A DNA stretch of 8,800 bases from Candidatus Bathyarchaeota archaeon. Lineage in GTDB: Archaea > Thermoproteota > Bathyarchaeia > TCS64. Shown here piece after piece: positions 1 to 6,849 of this stretch (its first letter is position 1; every line of letters starts with the position of its first letter). The stretch spans positions 1 to 8,800 of the forward strand of contig PBSW01000066.1 of the NCBI GenBank assembly GCA_002726865.1, given 5' to 3'. A program made the position numbers and the translations under genes. Below the pieces are notes generated by a model. The model did not search any database. It had not been told where the DNA came from and saw only the letters and a program-made list of their open reading frames with translations.

Positions 1-20
1 CACACACTGTAAAGAAATTC

Positions 21-326
21 CTAAAACTTGAATATCATTAAGAAGGAAAGTTTCCCTACCTTCTTCACAGCCGAGCTATTCGCAAGTTTCTCTTTCACTG
101 CCCGGCCAACAATACGATTTCCAACCAGATTTGCTGCCGTGGAAGACCTAATTAGTTCGATTGCCTGTTCACTATTTATTGTGTCTCCGCCGAAGTATTC
201 ATGAGAAATATGCATCTCGAAATTGTCACGTTTTACGGTAGTTCCGATCAACTCTGCGTCGCATATGTTAATCAGCCGAATACCTTCCGAACTAATCATA
301 CGTGCGAAATAGGGCTTGTCGCCCAC
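21..326 (-). CDS. DUF424 family protein, linked to aIF2-beta
   Basis: Small archaeal protein of the DUF424 family, whose biochemical function is unknown. The family shows in INICDAELIGTTV near the N-terminus, in the Tyr-Phe-Gly-Gly-Asp segment (EYFGGDTI), and in the stretch ending TAANLVGNRIVG, which matches the family's SANIVG-type motif. It lies immediately behind aIF2-beta, a linkage repeated across archaea, so a role near translation is likely but unproven. The start is uncertain. The aIF2-beta stop TGA (336-334) is followed by GGAGG and then GTG at 326, which gives 101 aa beginning before the first conserved strand (PYFARMI). That Shine-Dalgarno spacing is only 2 nt. An earlier GTG at 365 would add 13 residues overlapping aIF2-beta and has no visible ribosome site. 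The ATG at 299 would cut into the conserved strand. The family call is firm and the start is not. Confidence 0.82.
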   Translation of the reverse strand: MGDKPYFARMISSEGIRLINICDAELIGTTVKRDNFEMHISHEYFGGDTINSEQAIELIRSSTAANLVGNRIVGRAVKEKLANSSAVKKVGKLSFLMIFKF

Positions 327-333
327 TGCCTCC

Positions 334-750
334 TCACGCCTTCCTAACAGCAGACCGAGCTCCACATGCTTCGCAGACTAAGAATTGAAGGCGATTCATC
401 TTCTCGAGATGTGAATCTGGACTTTCACAAACAGGACATAGTACTAATTCTCGCATGTACCGGTTGAGTAGAACAATAAATGATTGCTTATCTCTACGTC
501 CGATGAAGATCGCTCTGTCGCCATCCAAGGACGCAGCGGTGGCCATCTCCTTTGCTAGGAACACGAGTACTTTGTCTGGGTCACGCCTTAACGTCCGCGG
601 ATATTCCATGAAGTTACGTAGGATGGTCTTGTTGCCGATCCATTGTACTTCAGGCATTGGAAGCTCAAGCCTAGTAACTTTTGATTTTTCATTCGATTCG
701 CCCAAACTGGTCCTCACTCTCTGAAGAAGCGATTTGTAACTAGAGTCCAT
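334..750 (-). CDS. eif2b: Translation initiation factor 2 subunit beta (aIF2-beta)
   Basis: Beta subunit of archaeal initiation factor aIF2, the heterotrimeric GTPase factor that brings Met-tRNAi to the small ribosomal subunit in the cytoplasm. The 138-residue length is normal for the family. Visible parts are an N-terminal helix (YKSLLQRVRTSL, about 5-16) that in homologues binds the gamma subunit, a central alpha/beta domain with the family signature around residues 38-60 (WIGNKTILRNF, then RRDPDKVLVFLAKE), and a C-terminal zinc ribbon. The ribbon has four cysteines at 105, 108, 126 and 129 (CPVC and CEAC), so the zinc site is intact. The start is ATG with a TATA-like box about 25 nt upstream and no Shine-Dalgarno site, consistent with a leaderless transcript. 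The DUF424 gene follows with its start at or across this stop codon, so the two are probably co-transcribed. Confidence 0.96.
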   Translation of the reverse strand: MDSSYKSLLQRVRTSLGESNEKSKVTRLELPMPEVQWIGNKTILRNFMEYPRTLRRDPDKVLVFLAKEMATAASLDGDRAIFIGRRDKQSFIVLLNRYMRELVLCPVCESPDSHLEKMNRLQFLVCEACGARSAVRKA

Positions 751-770
751 AGCAAGAATTGCCTATATCG

Positions 771-778
771 AATATATC
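771..778 (-). promoter_or_regulatory. Candidate TATA box of aIF2-beta
   Basis: On the minus strand the sequence reads GATATATT, centred about 25 nt upstream of the aIF2-beta ATG at 750. This is the distance expected for an archaeal TATA box serving a leaderless or nearly leaderless transcript. The flanking BRE is not clear. A second AT-rich block (GATATAGG, 761-768) lies too close to the start. Confidence 0.42.
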
Positions 779-850
779 AATCTGTTGAGCTTTGAACATA
801 AAAATCCCTGTTGAAGTAATCCAGACGATTTTCTTAGTAAGAACTTGTGA

Positions 851-859
851 TACTATACT
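851..859 (+). promoter_or_regulatory. Candidate TATA box on the plus strand
   Basis: TACTATACT lies in the divergent spacer, about 27 nt upstream of an ATG at 883 that opens a 26-codon reading frame, and about 120 nt upstream of the gene at 976. It could drive the 976 gene with a leader of roughly 90 nt. A weaker AT-rich element (CTTATT, 945-950) sits at the leaderless distance from 976, so the true promoter is undecided. Confidence 0.22.
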
Positions 860-975
860 AGCTCTCTTCGATACTTGCTCTGATGAAAGAATTGGGAGAA
901 TTTGTTACCCCTCGAGAGGACGTTGAGCACAACTTGGTTTTTCTCTTATTCAATCTACTCTAACCTTATATCGAC

Positions 976-1698
976 ATGGAAGTTGTCCATTCTGTATTTA
1001 TGGCAGTAGAATTGCCTAAAAGCCTCGCCCTCGCGTATACCAAATTAGTCTTCGACTACAAGGTCTTCAAATATCCAAAAGCCGTCGAAATGATGAAAGA
1101 CTTCGCCAAACAGTGGGGTTTCGTAGAGAAGAAGGCCTTTGAGGGTGTTCGTGAGTTTACGGGCCTGAAGCCCAGAGATGCTATTGAAATGCGTTTTATT
1201 CCCACAGACAGAAGAACAAAGGACCTCCCCATCATAATACCTCGCAATTACGCAAAAGAGATTATCATTCCCTTTCGGCCGACTGCTGAATCGATAAGGC
1301 GAATCAATGAACATGTAATAGATAGCCTGACGTATTGTGTACTTCGACAGCACCTTGACGGCGAGCTGCAAGACGACATAGGAATTTGGCTTATAGAGAT
1401 GCATAGCTTTGTGATCGGAGCTCAGCTAGCTGGAATAATGCGAAGTAGAGGCAAAGGTCGCGAAACACGCAGAAAGTCGCCACAGGAAACTCGAGCTCTT
1501 CTTTCTGACAACGAAACGCGACGTCTACTCTCGGAATTCCTGCACGAGCGAAAAGTGCAATTACCCCATGGCCTTGTACAAGATGACGTGTTCAAGATCA
1601 TTGCAAACGAATACTCCCGGGTTAGAAACTATGATGGTAAGCAATGGCTACTCCGTATTCACGGCCGCGTCACACGAAGATCAAGACGAGTTCGCTAG
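976..1698 (+). CDS. Hypothetical basic protein, 240 aa
   Basis: I do not recognise this family. The predicted protein is soluble, with no signal peptide or membrane segment. The N-terminal half mixes hydrophobic and basic stretches (PKSLALAYTKLVFDYKVFKYPKA). A central segment has beta-rich, proline-containing stretches (LPIIIPRNYAKEIIIPFRP, about 89-107). The C-terminal third is strongly basic, with RSRGKGRETRRKSP near 157-170 and a final RVTRRSRRVR, which would suit nucleic-acid or acidic-surface binding; that is only inference. The start at ATG 976 is the first in the frame after an in-frame TAA at 961-963; ATG 1000 is an alternative. Neither has a convincing Shine-Dalgarno site. It stands divergent from aIF2-beta, and the flippase-like gene follows 77 nt downstream on the same strand. 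The length of the open frame and its codon usage support a real gene. Confidence 0.68.
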   Translation: MEVVHSVFMAVELPKSLALAYTKLVFDYKVFKYPKAVEMMKDFAKQWGFVEKKAFEGVREFTGLKPRDAIEMRFIPTDRRTKDLPIIIPRNYAKEIIIPFRPTAESIRRINEHVIDSLTYCVLRQHLDGELQDDIGIWLIEMHSFVIGAQLAGIMRSRGKGRETRRKSPQETRALLSDNETRRLLSEFLHERKVQLPHGLVQDDVFKIIANEYSRVRNYDGKQWLLRIHGRVTRRSRRVR

Positions 1699-1775
1699 AT
1701 ACGGCCAGCCTACCAAGTCAGGCATACCCCATGATATACTTCTCTTGATAACTCGATGGTGGATTTGTAGAATTC

Positions 1776-2813
1776 TTGAAAGAAGCATCTACTAAAGCAC
1801 GTGCTGTTCTGTTAGGGCTATTAGTCAGTCTGGTCGCGATTGCTGTCTTCTCACTAACTTTTTCTGTAAGATTCGAAGATATTTTGCAAATCGGAGCGCG
1901 CACCTTCGCTTTGGCAGGATTTCTTGCACTTCTGCGTCTCTTTGTCCAAGGCATTCGTTTCCATCTTCTTGCAATGAGAATAATTCCCAACTACCGAGCA
2001 AAATTCCATGAAGGGGTGACTATTCGTATTGCTAGTGAGGCAATTAGTCTGATTACGCCTTCATACATTGGCGGAGAGGCATTGCGAGTTACGTGGCTAA
2101 TACATCGTAAGCTCGATATAGGAGCTGGTCTGTTGGTGGTAGCTCTAGAAATCTTTGCAGATGTAATAGTAGGCTCTCTTCTAACTTTAGCCGGCTCGGC
2201 AATTCTTATGATGCGGGGAGAAGTTGCCACTGGAATCTTTCTAGCAGTCATCGGGACATCTATGCTAGGTTTCTACTTGCTTCTATTCGTGGGAAGTTCA
2301 AGAGGATCAATCGAATTTCCGCGAGTAATAGTGGGTTTTGCAAGAAGGTTCTTTGGTGAGTCAAGGAGTGACCGTTTCTTCTCATGGTTCACAAAGACTT
2401 CAAAATCTTATACAGACGCATTCTCTAGAACCCATGGATATCCACTCTATGTAAATCTCGCATTGTCTCTAGCTCATTCAATTCTCTTGGCACTCCTGTC
2501 TGGTCTTATATTACATCTAGTCTTTGAGGGTGGGGGCGTTCCCATTGGACTAACTGAGTCTGCTATTGCATCGTATGTGTCTCTAACGTTCGGCTCGATT
2601 CCAATAACTCCAGGAGGGTCCGGCCTAAGCGAAGTCGGAGTTTACCTGTTTGCCGGTTCATTGGTGAATTCTAATCCATGGAGTGCCATCATAACATGGA
2701 GAGTAGCTTCTTATCACGTACCACTAGTCCTCGGAATATCTTTTCTCCTTCTAGTCGTCCCTAAATTCTTGACAAAGTCCGGCCCGAAAGACTCGTTACA
2801 GAGAGAGTCATAG
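1776..2813 (+). CDS. LPG-synthase TM / flippase-like integral membrane protein (UPF0104, PF03706)
   Basis: Polytopic membrane protein of 345 aa in the lysylphosphatidylglycerol synthase transmembrane-region family, which includes bacterial MprF flippase domains and archaeal proteins linked to glycan assembly such as AglD-like proteins. The family's two signature regions are present: TPSYIGGEALR at 94-104 and IPITPGGSGLSEVG at 275-288, with a late YHVPLVLG near 313-320. Hydrophobic segments lie at about 10-30, 42-64, 119-140, 151-173, 226-250, 263-283 and 303-329. The family's likely role is movement or modification of lipids in the cytoplasmic membrane; the substrate is unknown. The start is a TTG at 1776: an in-frame stop lies at 1749-1751 and no other start codon falls between. 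A weak GGTGG lies at 1758-1762, and GATATA at 1733-1738 could be a TATA box. It converges on the glycan cluster, which suggests an envelope role. Confidence 0.88.
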   Translation: MKEASTKARAVLLGLLVSLVAIAVFSLTFSVRFEDILQIGARTFALAGFLALLRLFVQGIRFHLLAMRIIPNYRAKFHEGVTIRIASEAISLITPSYIGGEALRVTWLIHRKLDIGAGLLVVALEIFADVIVGSLLTLAGSAILMMRGEVATGIFLAVIGTSMLGFYLLLFVGSSRGSIEFPRVIVGFARRFFGESRSDRFFSWFTKTSKSYTDAFSRTHGYPLYVNLALSLAHSILLALLSGLILHLVFEGGGVPIGLTESAIASYVSLTFGSIPITPGGSGLSEVGVYLFAGSLVNSNPWSAIITWRVASYHVPLVLGISFLLLVVPKFLTKSGPKDSLQRES

Positions 2814-2864
2814 CACATTCCTTCTTCATGCTTAACCAATAGTGCTCATAGTATTTTGATGACT

Positions 2865-3845
2865 TCAAGATCTAATGCTAGAATGTGAAGGCAATCCGAA
2901 AGTGGCAACAAACCATTCGATCATTTCGGTGAGCCCATGGTCCCAGAGTCGCGTTGGTGTCCAACTAAGCTTCTGTTTAAGACGAGAAACATCACTGCTG
3001 TAGCCCCCGACGTCACCCACCCATGGAACAGGAGTGTGTAGAATCTTCGGTTTTATCTCCAACGTGTTACATATTTTCTTCACTACATCCATGACACTAC
3101 GCGCTGTTCCCGATCCTACATTGAAAAGCCATTCATCACTGTCAGTCATACCAATCTTCACAAAGGCTTCTACTACATCAGCTACGTGAATATAATCCCT
3201 AACTTGATTCCCGTCACCTATTAAACGCAACTTGTGCTGATTGTTCCTAAGTTTCCACAATAGGTCGAAGAACAAGTATTTTCTCTGCCTGGGCCCATAA
3301 GCGTTGAATAGCCTAGCCACGCGGATATCCAATCCGAAGCTGCGATATAGCTGACAATACATCTCAGAACAATATTTGCTGACGCCATAAACTGAATTTG
3401 GCTGGGCAAAATCTGTCTCACAGACAGTAGATTTTGGACTTGAACCATAGATCGCGGCTGATGAAACAACCATGACTCTGGAGTGAGTCTTTTTGGCTGC
3501 TTCCAGAACATTCAATGCCCCTTTTACTACGACGTCAGTCATTATCTGTGGAGAAGAAGAGCTGTACCGAATAGCGTGACCCACTTTGTTAGGGATAGGA
3601 GCTGCTAGGTGAAATATGACGCCGGGCCTTTCCCTGGAAATTATTTCATTCAATCTTGTCGCGTGCCTGACATCTGTTCGGAGCAAAGTCATCATTCTGG
3701 ATTTAGGTAGATTCTCTACAAAACCTGTTGTCACGTTATCGACTACAAGGACCCTCAGGCCACGTTGAAGTAGCGCATCAACGAGATGGCTACCAACAAA
3801 CCCAGCTCCTCCTGTTACAAGAACCGTATCAGAATCTGTCTCCAG
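2865..3845 (-). CDS. NAD-dependent sugar epimerase/dehydratase (extended SDR), probable CTG start
   Basis: Extended short-chain dehydrogenase acting on a nucleotide sugar, most like the UDP-glucose 4-epimerase group, and likely supplying an activated sugar to the neighbouring glycosyltransferases. With the start proposed here it has 326 aa, the usual length. The NAD-binding motif GGAGFVG is at 12-18, followed by an acidic end of strand two (VVDN, Asp36). FHLAA is at 78-82, Ser128/Ser129 lie in SSAAIYG, the catalytic pair Tyr153/Lys157 in YGVSK, then RLFNAYGPRQ near 178-187 and RDYIHVADV near 216-224. The first ATG, GTG or TTG in the frame (GTG 3734) would remove the whole NAD motif. The only plausible initiator after the upstream TAG (3860-3858) is CTG at 3845, preceded by GGTGA at 7 nt. 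Exact sugar specificity cannot be read from the sequence. It is the last gene of the cluster. Confidence 0.9.
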   Translation of the reverse strand: METDSDTVLVTGGAGFVGSHLVDALLQRGLRVLVVDNVTTGFVENLPKSRMMTLLRTDVRHATRLNEIISRERPGVIFHLAAPIPNKVGHAIRYSSSSPQIMTDVVVKGALNVLEAAKKTHSRVMVVSSAAIYGSSPKSTVCETDFAQPNSVYGVSKYCSEMYCQLYRSFGLDIRVARLFNAYGPRQRKYLFFDLLWKLRNNQHKLRLIGDGNQVRDYIHVADVVEAFVKIGMTDSDEWLFNVGSGTARSVMDVVKKICNTLEIKPKILHTPVPWVGDVGGYSSDVSRLKQKLSWTPTRLWDHGLTEMIEWFVATFGLPSHSSIRS

Positions 3846-3852
3846 CGATTTT

Positions 3853-3858
3853 TCACCC
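3853..3858 (-). promoter_or_regulatory. Shine-Dalgarno site deciding the CTG start of the epimerase
   Basis: The minus strand reads GGGTGA here, overlapping the last base of the upstream gene's TAG stop. Its GGTGA core matches the conserved archaeal anti-Shine-Dalgarno complement (GGAGGTGAT). Seven bases (AAAATCG) separate it from CTG at 3845. This equals the spacing seen before the TTG start of the preceding gene, which supports CTG as the real initiator. Confidence 0.6.
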
Positions 3859-5000
3859 TACTCTAGTTCCGGGTTAATTTTTCCATAGCTGTTCTCAATC
3901 CGATCAGTAACTATGTCCCAAGTGAAGGCTTGCTCAACAGTCCTCCTTGCATTTTGGCCGATTTCTGCTCTCTTTTCTCCATCATTCATAAGACCTATGA
4001 TAGCATTCGCTAACAGTTCCGGTGACTTTGACTGTGCCAGTATCCCGTCAACATCATGAGTGAGCACTCCAGATATTGAAGGTATATTTGTCCCCACTAT
4101 CGGAGCTCCCGACGACATCGCCTCGAGCAAGGTCGTTGGTTGTCCCTCATAATGTGAAGGAACTACGCAGACCGCAGCACTACGATAAATTGACTGTAGG
4201 TCTTTCAAGGGGAGAAAGCCAAGAAATTGGAAGCTTGTTTCAACGCCTGCATCCTTGACTCTCTTTTCTAGGAGCCCCCGCAACGGGCCTTTCCCAACTA
4301 TCAAGAACTTCGCATCCGGCCTTTCTTTCAGTATAGTCTTGCTACTTGCTAGAAGATCAAATAGTCCCTTACGATATGCCAAGCGCCCTACGTAAAGAAT
4401 AGTATTATCCTCGCGACGATCCTTTCCTGGAAGATAGAATTTCTCATCCACGCCGTTTCCAACAACGTCAATTTCGCCTCTAAAACCACATGACATAAAT
4501 TCCGACGCGACGGATCTAGAAACAGTGGTCACATATTGCGCGTTGCGAAGAAGTTCTTCTTCTATTCTGAGACTCATCACACCTTGTAATTTTATGGCTG
4601 CAGACTGACGATCTACAACCTCTACCGATCGAATCCCAAATCTAAGCGCCGAATGCATAGTAGCAACGACGGGAATACCAACACGTACTGAGGGAGATAG
4701 AGGGGAATGAATATGGATGAGATCGAGATTCTTTCGAAGGGATCGAACTAACGAATCTACGAAAAGGCCGTGAAGTTGAACATGGAAAGGATAAACTGGC
4801 ATAAATGGAGCTTCATGAACTACGACTCCGTTGATCTGCTTGGAGTCCCTCCATCCAAGGCCTCCACGCGTGACTAAGAGTACTTTGTGTCCTCTATCAA
4901 CTAGCTTTCGAGCTAAATGAGTAACGTAGTTGCCTATGCCCTCTTCGGCAGGGTAAGCTGTGGACCATATCATGCAGATCTGTAATCGTCTACGCCCCAA
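3858..5000 (-). CDS. Glycosyltransferase family 4 (GT-B fold)
   Basis: Retaining GT-B glycosyltransferase of 380 aa, a normal length, expected at the cytoplasmic face of the membrane transferring a sugar from a nucleotide donor to a growing glycan. The N-terminal acceptor domain carries the glycine-rich GIGNYVTHLARKL at 21-33 and HIHSPLSP at 97-104. The C-terminal donor domain begins around 200 (YVGRLAYRKG, 203-212) and contains the EX7E motif in EGQPTTLLE, with Glu285 and Glu293, then AMSSGAPIVGT. The start is TTG at 5000 with a strong GAGGTGA site 7 nt upstream; an in-frame ATG nine codons in would trim the first strand and has no such site. It lies 71 nt behind the other GT4 gene. An AT-rich element near 5043-5055 might give it a promoter of its own. 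Its TAG stop is in the same frame as the following epimerase. The sugar transferred is unknown. Confidence 0.94.
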   Translation of the reverse strand: MGRRRLQICMIWSTAYPAEEGIGNYVTHLARKLVDRGHKVLLVTRGGLGWRDSKQINGVVVHEAPFMPVYPFHVQLHGLFVDSLVRSLRKNLDLIHIHSPLSPSVRVGIPVVATMHSALRFGIRSVEVVDRQSAAIKLQGVMSLRIEEELLRNAQYVTTVSRSVASEFMSCGFRGEIDVVGNGVDEKFYLPGKDRREDNTILYVGRLAYRKGLFDLLASSKTILKERPDAKFLIVGKGPLRGLLEKRVKDAGVETSFQFLGFLPLKDLQSIYRSAAVCVVPSHYEGQPTTLLEAMSSGAPIVGTNIPSISGVLTHDVDGILAQSKSPELLANAIIGLMNDGEKRAEIGQNARRTVEQAFTWDIVTDRIENSYGKINPELE

Positions 5001-5007
5001 CTCAGAA

Positions 5008-5014
5008 TCACCTC
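5008..5014 (-). promoter_or_regulatory. Shine-Dalgarno site deciding the TTG start at 5000
   Basis: The minus strand reads GAGGTGA, a seven-base match to the archaeal anti-Shine-Dalgarno complement. Seven nucleotides (TTCTGAG) then lead to TTG at 5000. The strength and spacing favour TTG over the internal ATG. Confidence 0.75.
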
Positions 5015-5071
5015 TACCTGATCATAACTGATAACATTGTCCGTTTATGTATGTCACATTAGTCCTCATTT

Positions 5072-6358
5072 TCAACTTTCTTGCCTATAAGATGGATTTG
5101 ACTGCACAGCCTCAATAGAGATCCTCTTAATCTTGTCGTACATCTGGTCCCAATTCGGTTGTTGGAAAATATACCCTCTCGCTCTGAGGCCTATTTCCTT
5201 AGCCAAGTTCGGATTCCGATAGAGTAGTAACATCTGCTCAACAATCTCTTCTGGTCTGTTTGGATGTACAAGAATTCCTCGTCCCCCATTTACCAATTCT
5301 GGCAGACCGTCTACTCTGGTAGTTATAACAGGTACACCTAGCGATAGGGCTTCAAGTACTGTAAGAGGCATATCTGACGACACCATCTTGAACGGGAGAA
5401 CAATGATGTTGGTGTTTTTCAGCCTTGCAAACATATCTTCTCTACTCATTCTGTCAACCCAAATTTCTAGATCGTCCGCCAGGCCCATCTTCTTTATTGT
5501 TCTAGCCAATATATTCTGGTGACTCTTTTGGATTTTCTGGACAGCTAAGTCTAGACGATACAACATCACCAACTTGGAATTACTAACTTCCTGCTTGAAT
5601 CTTGCGAAGGCCTCTATGACCGTATCCGCTCCTCTGAGAGTCAGAGGTGGACCGAAGTAGGCAGCTGTAAAACAATTAGATGGCTCCGAACTATTATCAG
5701 CAGCAACGAGAGATCGATTATCGACACCAGGTAAAACAACTTCAATCTTATCTGCTCGTACACCCATTTTTGTCAATCCCTCTTTGGCTGCTCTGCTTTC
5801 AGTAATGACGCGATAAAACATCTGTGAGTTGAGAATTTGCCTAACTATGATTCGGGGGACAGCTAACCCTGCAATATGTACAGCAAGCAACGGGAGGTTG
5901 CGCAAGAAATCCTTTAGTCCAAGCCTGATCAGGTCAAACAGTCCATAATGTGGACTAGTGTAAATTCCTATGATTGGCTTTCCAATCTGCTTGAAGACTC
6001 CAGGACGAAGAAAGCTCGTTATACCAATCGTCCAAAGAATTACGCTAGGTGATAGTATCTCTATCTCTTTGAGAAACTCTTTTCTCTTTTTGCCGAATAG
6101 GGCATGAATTTGTGAGACTCTCCGTATATGCAACTCTTCTATCTTTTGTTCTTTAGGTCGTCTAGGGAATGCATCAGTCAACAAAACCGTGTTTGGGTTG
6201 TCTCGAGTCAAGCGCTTTGTAATTTCATATATGTACCTCCGAGGCTGTTGGTGTACATTCCCCTTATGGAAATTGAGGCATATTACACAGACTTTCAATA
6301 GACGCATTGCTCCAAAGTAAACGCTACCTCCAATTTCTGAGCTGGTATCTTCTTGCAC
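5072..6358 (-). CDS. Glycosyltransferase family 4, variant active-site motif
   Basis: GT-B glycosyltransferase of up to 428 aa. The C-terminal donor domain is clear: VLPGVD at 208-213, YFGPPLTLRGADTVIEAF at 234-251, and PFKMVSSDMPLTVLEA near 322-337 followed by GVPVITT and a DGLPELV loop. In the usual EX7E motif the second Glu is present (Glu336) but the first is replaced by Ser328, in a DMPLT context seen in some GT4 enzymes. The N-terminal domain begins at MRLLKVCVICLN (18-29). The start is open: GTG at 6358 overlaps the TAG stop of the Alg13-like gene by one base (TAGTG), which would couple translation, but adds 17 residues without family features. ATG at 6307 starts directly before the first strand. 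A GGAGGT lies 18 nt before that ATG, which is rather far. The donor and acceptor are unknown. Confidence 0.9.
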   Translation of the reverse strand: MQEDTSSEIGGSVYFGAMRLLKVCVICLNFHKGNVHQQPRRYIYEITKRLTRDNPNTVLLTDAFPRRPKEQKIEELHIRRVSQIHALFGKKRKEFLKEIEILSPSVILWTIGITSFLRPGVFKQIGKPIIGIYTSPHYGLFDLIRLGLKDFLRNLPLLAVHIAGLAVPRIIVRQILNSQMFYRVITESRAAKEGLTKMGVRADKIEVVLPGVDNRSLVAADNSSEPSNCFTAAYFGPPLTLRGADTVIEAFARFKQEVSNSKLVMLYRLDLAVQKIQKSHQNILARTIKKMGLADDLEIWVDRMSREDMFARLKNTNIIVLPFKMVSSDMPLTVLEALSLGVPVITTRVDGLPELVNGGRGILVHPNRPEEIVEQMLLLYRNPNLAKEIGLRARGYIFQQPNWDQMYDKIKRISIEAVQSNPSYRQES

Positions 6359-6849
6359 TAACCATGTTTCTTTTGCCGTCTCAACAGCTCAAGATATCCC
6401 TGTAATGTACTAAGAAGCCGGGAACTAGTCAAAGCCAGTAAAGGAGTTGATCCGCGGAGCTCTCTTATGGCTTCGGACAGAGATGCTGTATTGTCCACAA
6501 CTTTTATTCCCCTAAGATGAGATAATCTCATAGCTAGTTCTAGCTGATGATCATCAATATGCTCACCAAATTTCTTCGACCGTGGAACAATTATGGTAGG
6601 TTTCCTAAGAAATAAGGCCTTCAAAAGCGATGCCACTCCAGAATGAGAAATAATCATACTTGCCTGAGCCATTAGCTGGTCCATCTCGGACTCCCCCACA
6701 AATCCGAAGTACGCTGCATTCACCGGCTTGTATCTACTAATTCCGACCTGAATCAAGATTTCTTCACTGATCGTTGGAGCAATATTATCGATAGCTTGTA
6801 TGAGTCTATCAAAAGCTTGGGTATGGTTGCCGACTGTCGCAAGAATCAT
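6358..6849 (-). CDS. Alg13/PssE-like glycosyltransferase subunit (GT28 C-terminal domain)
   Basis: A 163-aa protein equal to the C-terminal, donor-binding half of a GT28-type GT-B enzyme, as in eukaryotic Alg13 and bacterial PssE. Family features are the opening TVGNHTQAFDRL at 5-16, IQVG at 33-36, the glycine-containing SHSGVASLLKAL at 68-79 (the usual nucleotide-sugar loop), the conserved PTIIVPR at 84-90 and GEHIDDHQLELA at 95-106. Such proteins act only with an Alg14/PssD partner, together adding a sugar to a lipid-linked acceptor. That partner is encoded directly upstream, the genes overlapping by 4 nt (ATGA), with GGGGT a few bases before the ATG. The UDP-GlcNAc specificity of yeast Alg13 cannot be assumed here. 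Confidence 0.9.
   Translation of the reverse strand: MILATVGNHTQAFDRLIQAIDNIAPTISEEILIQVGISRYKPVNAAYFGFVGESEMDQLMAQASMIISHSGVASLLKALFLRKPTIIVPRSKKFGEHIDDHQLELAMRLSHLRGIKVVDNTASLSEAIRELRGSTPLLALTSSRLLSTLQGYLELLRRQKKHG

Noticed and set aside
455..724. Plus-strand open frame of 89 codons antisense to aIF2-beta
   Set aside because: It lies wholly inside a certain gene on the other strand, has no domain features, and its composition is that of an antisense shadow.
751..975. tRNA or other structured RNA gene in the divergent spacer
   Set aside because: No T-loop GGTTCGAATC-like sequence, no acceptor-stem pairing and no GC-rich block was seen.
1045..1404. Minus-strand open frame of 119 codons opposite the 976 gene
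   Set aside because: The protein looks random, with no motif or ribosome site. The plus-strand frame is longer and has more natural composition, though neither has a known homologue in my view.
2814..2864. Possible hairpin terminator between the convergent genes (AGCAC and GTGCT)
   Set aside because: Only five pairs with a loop of about 26 nt and no following T-run. The pyrimidine-rich TTCCTTCTTC after the flippase gene is too weak to call a terminator.
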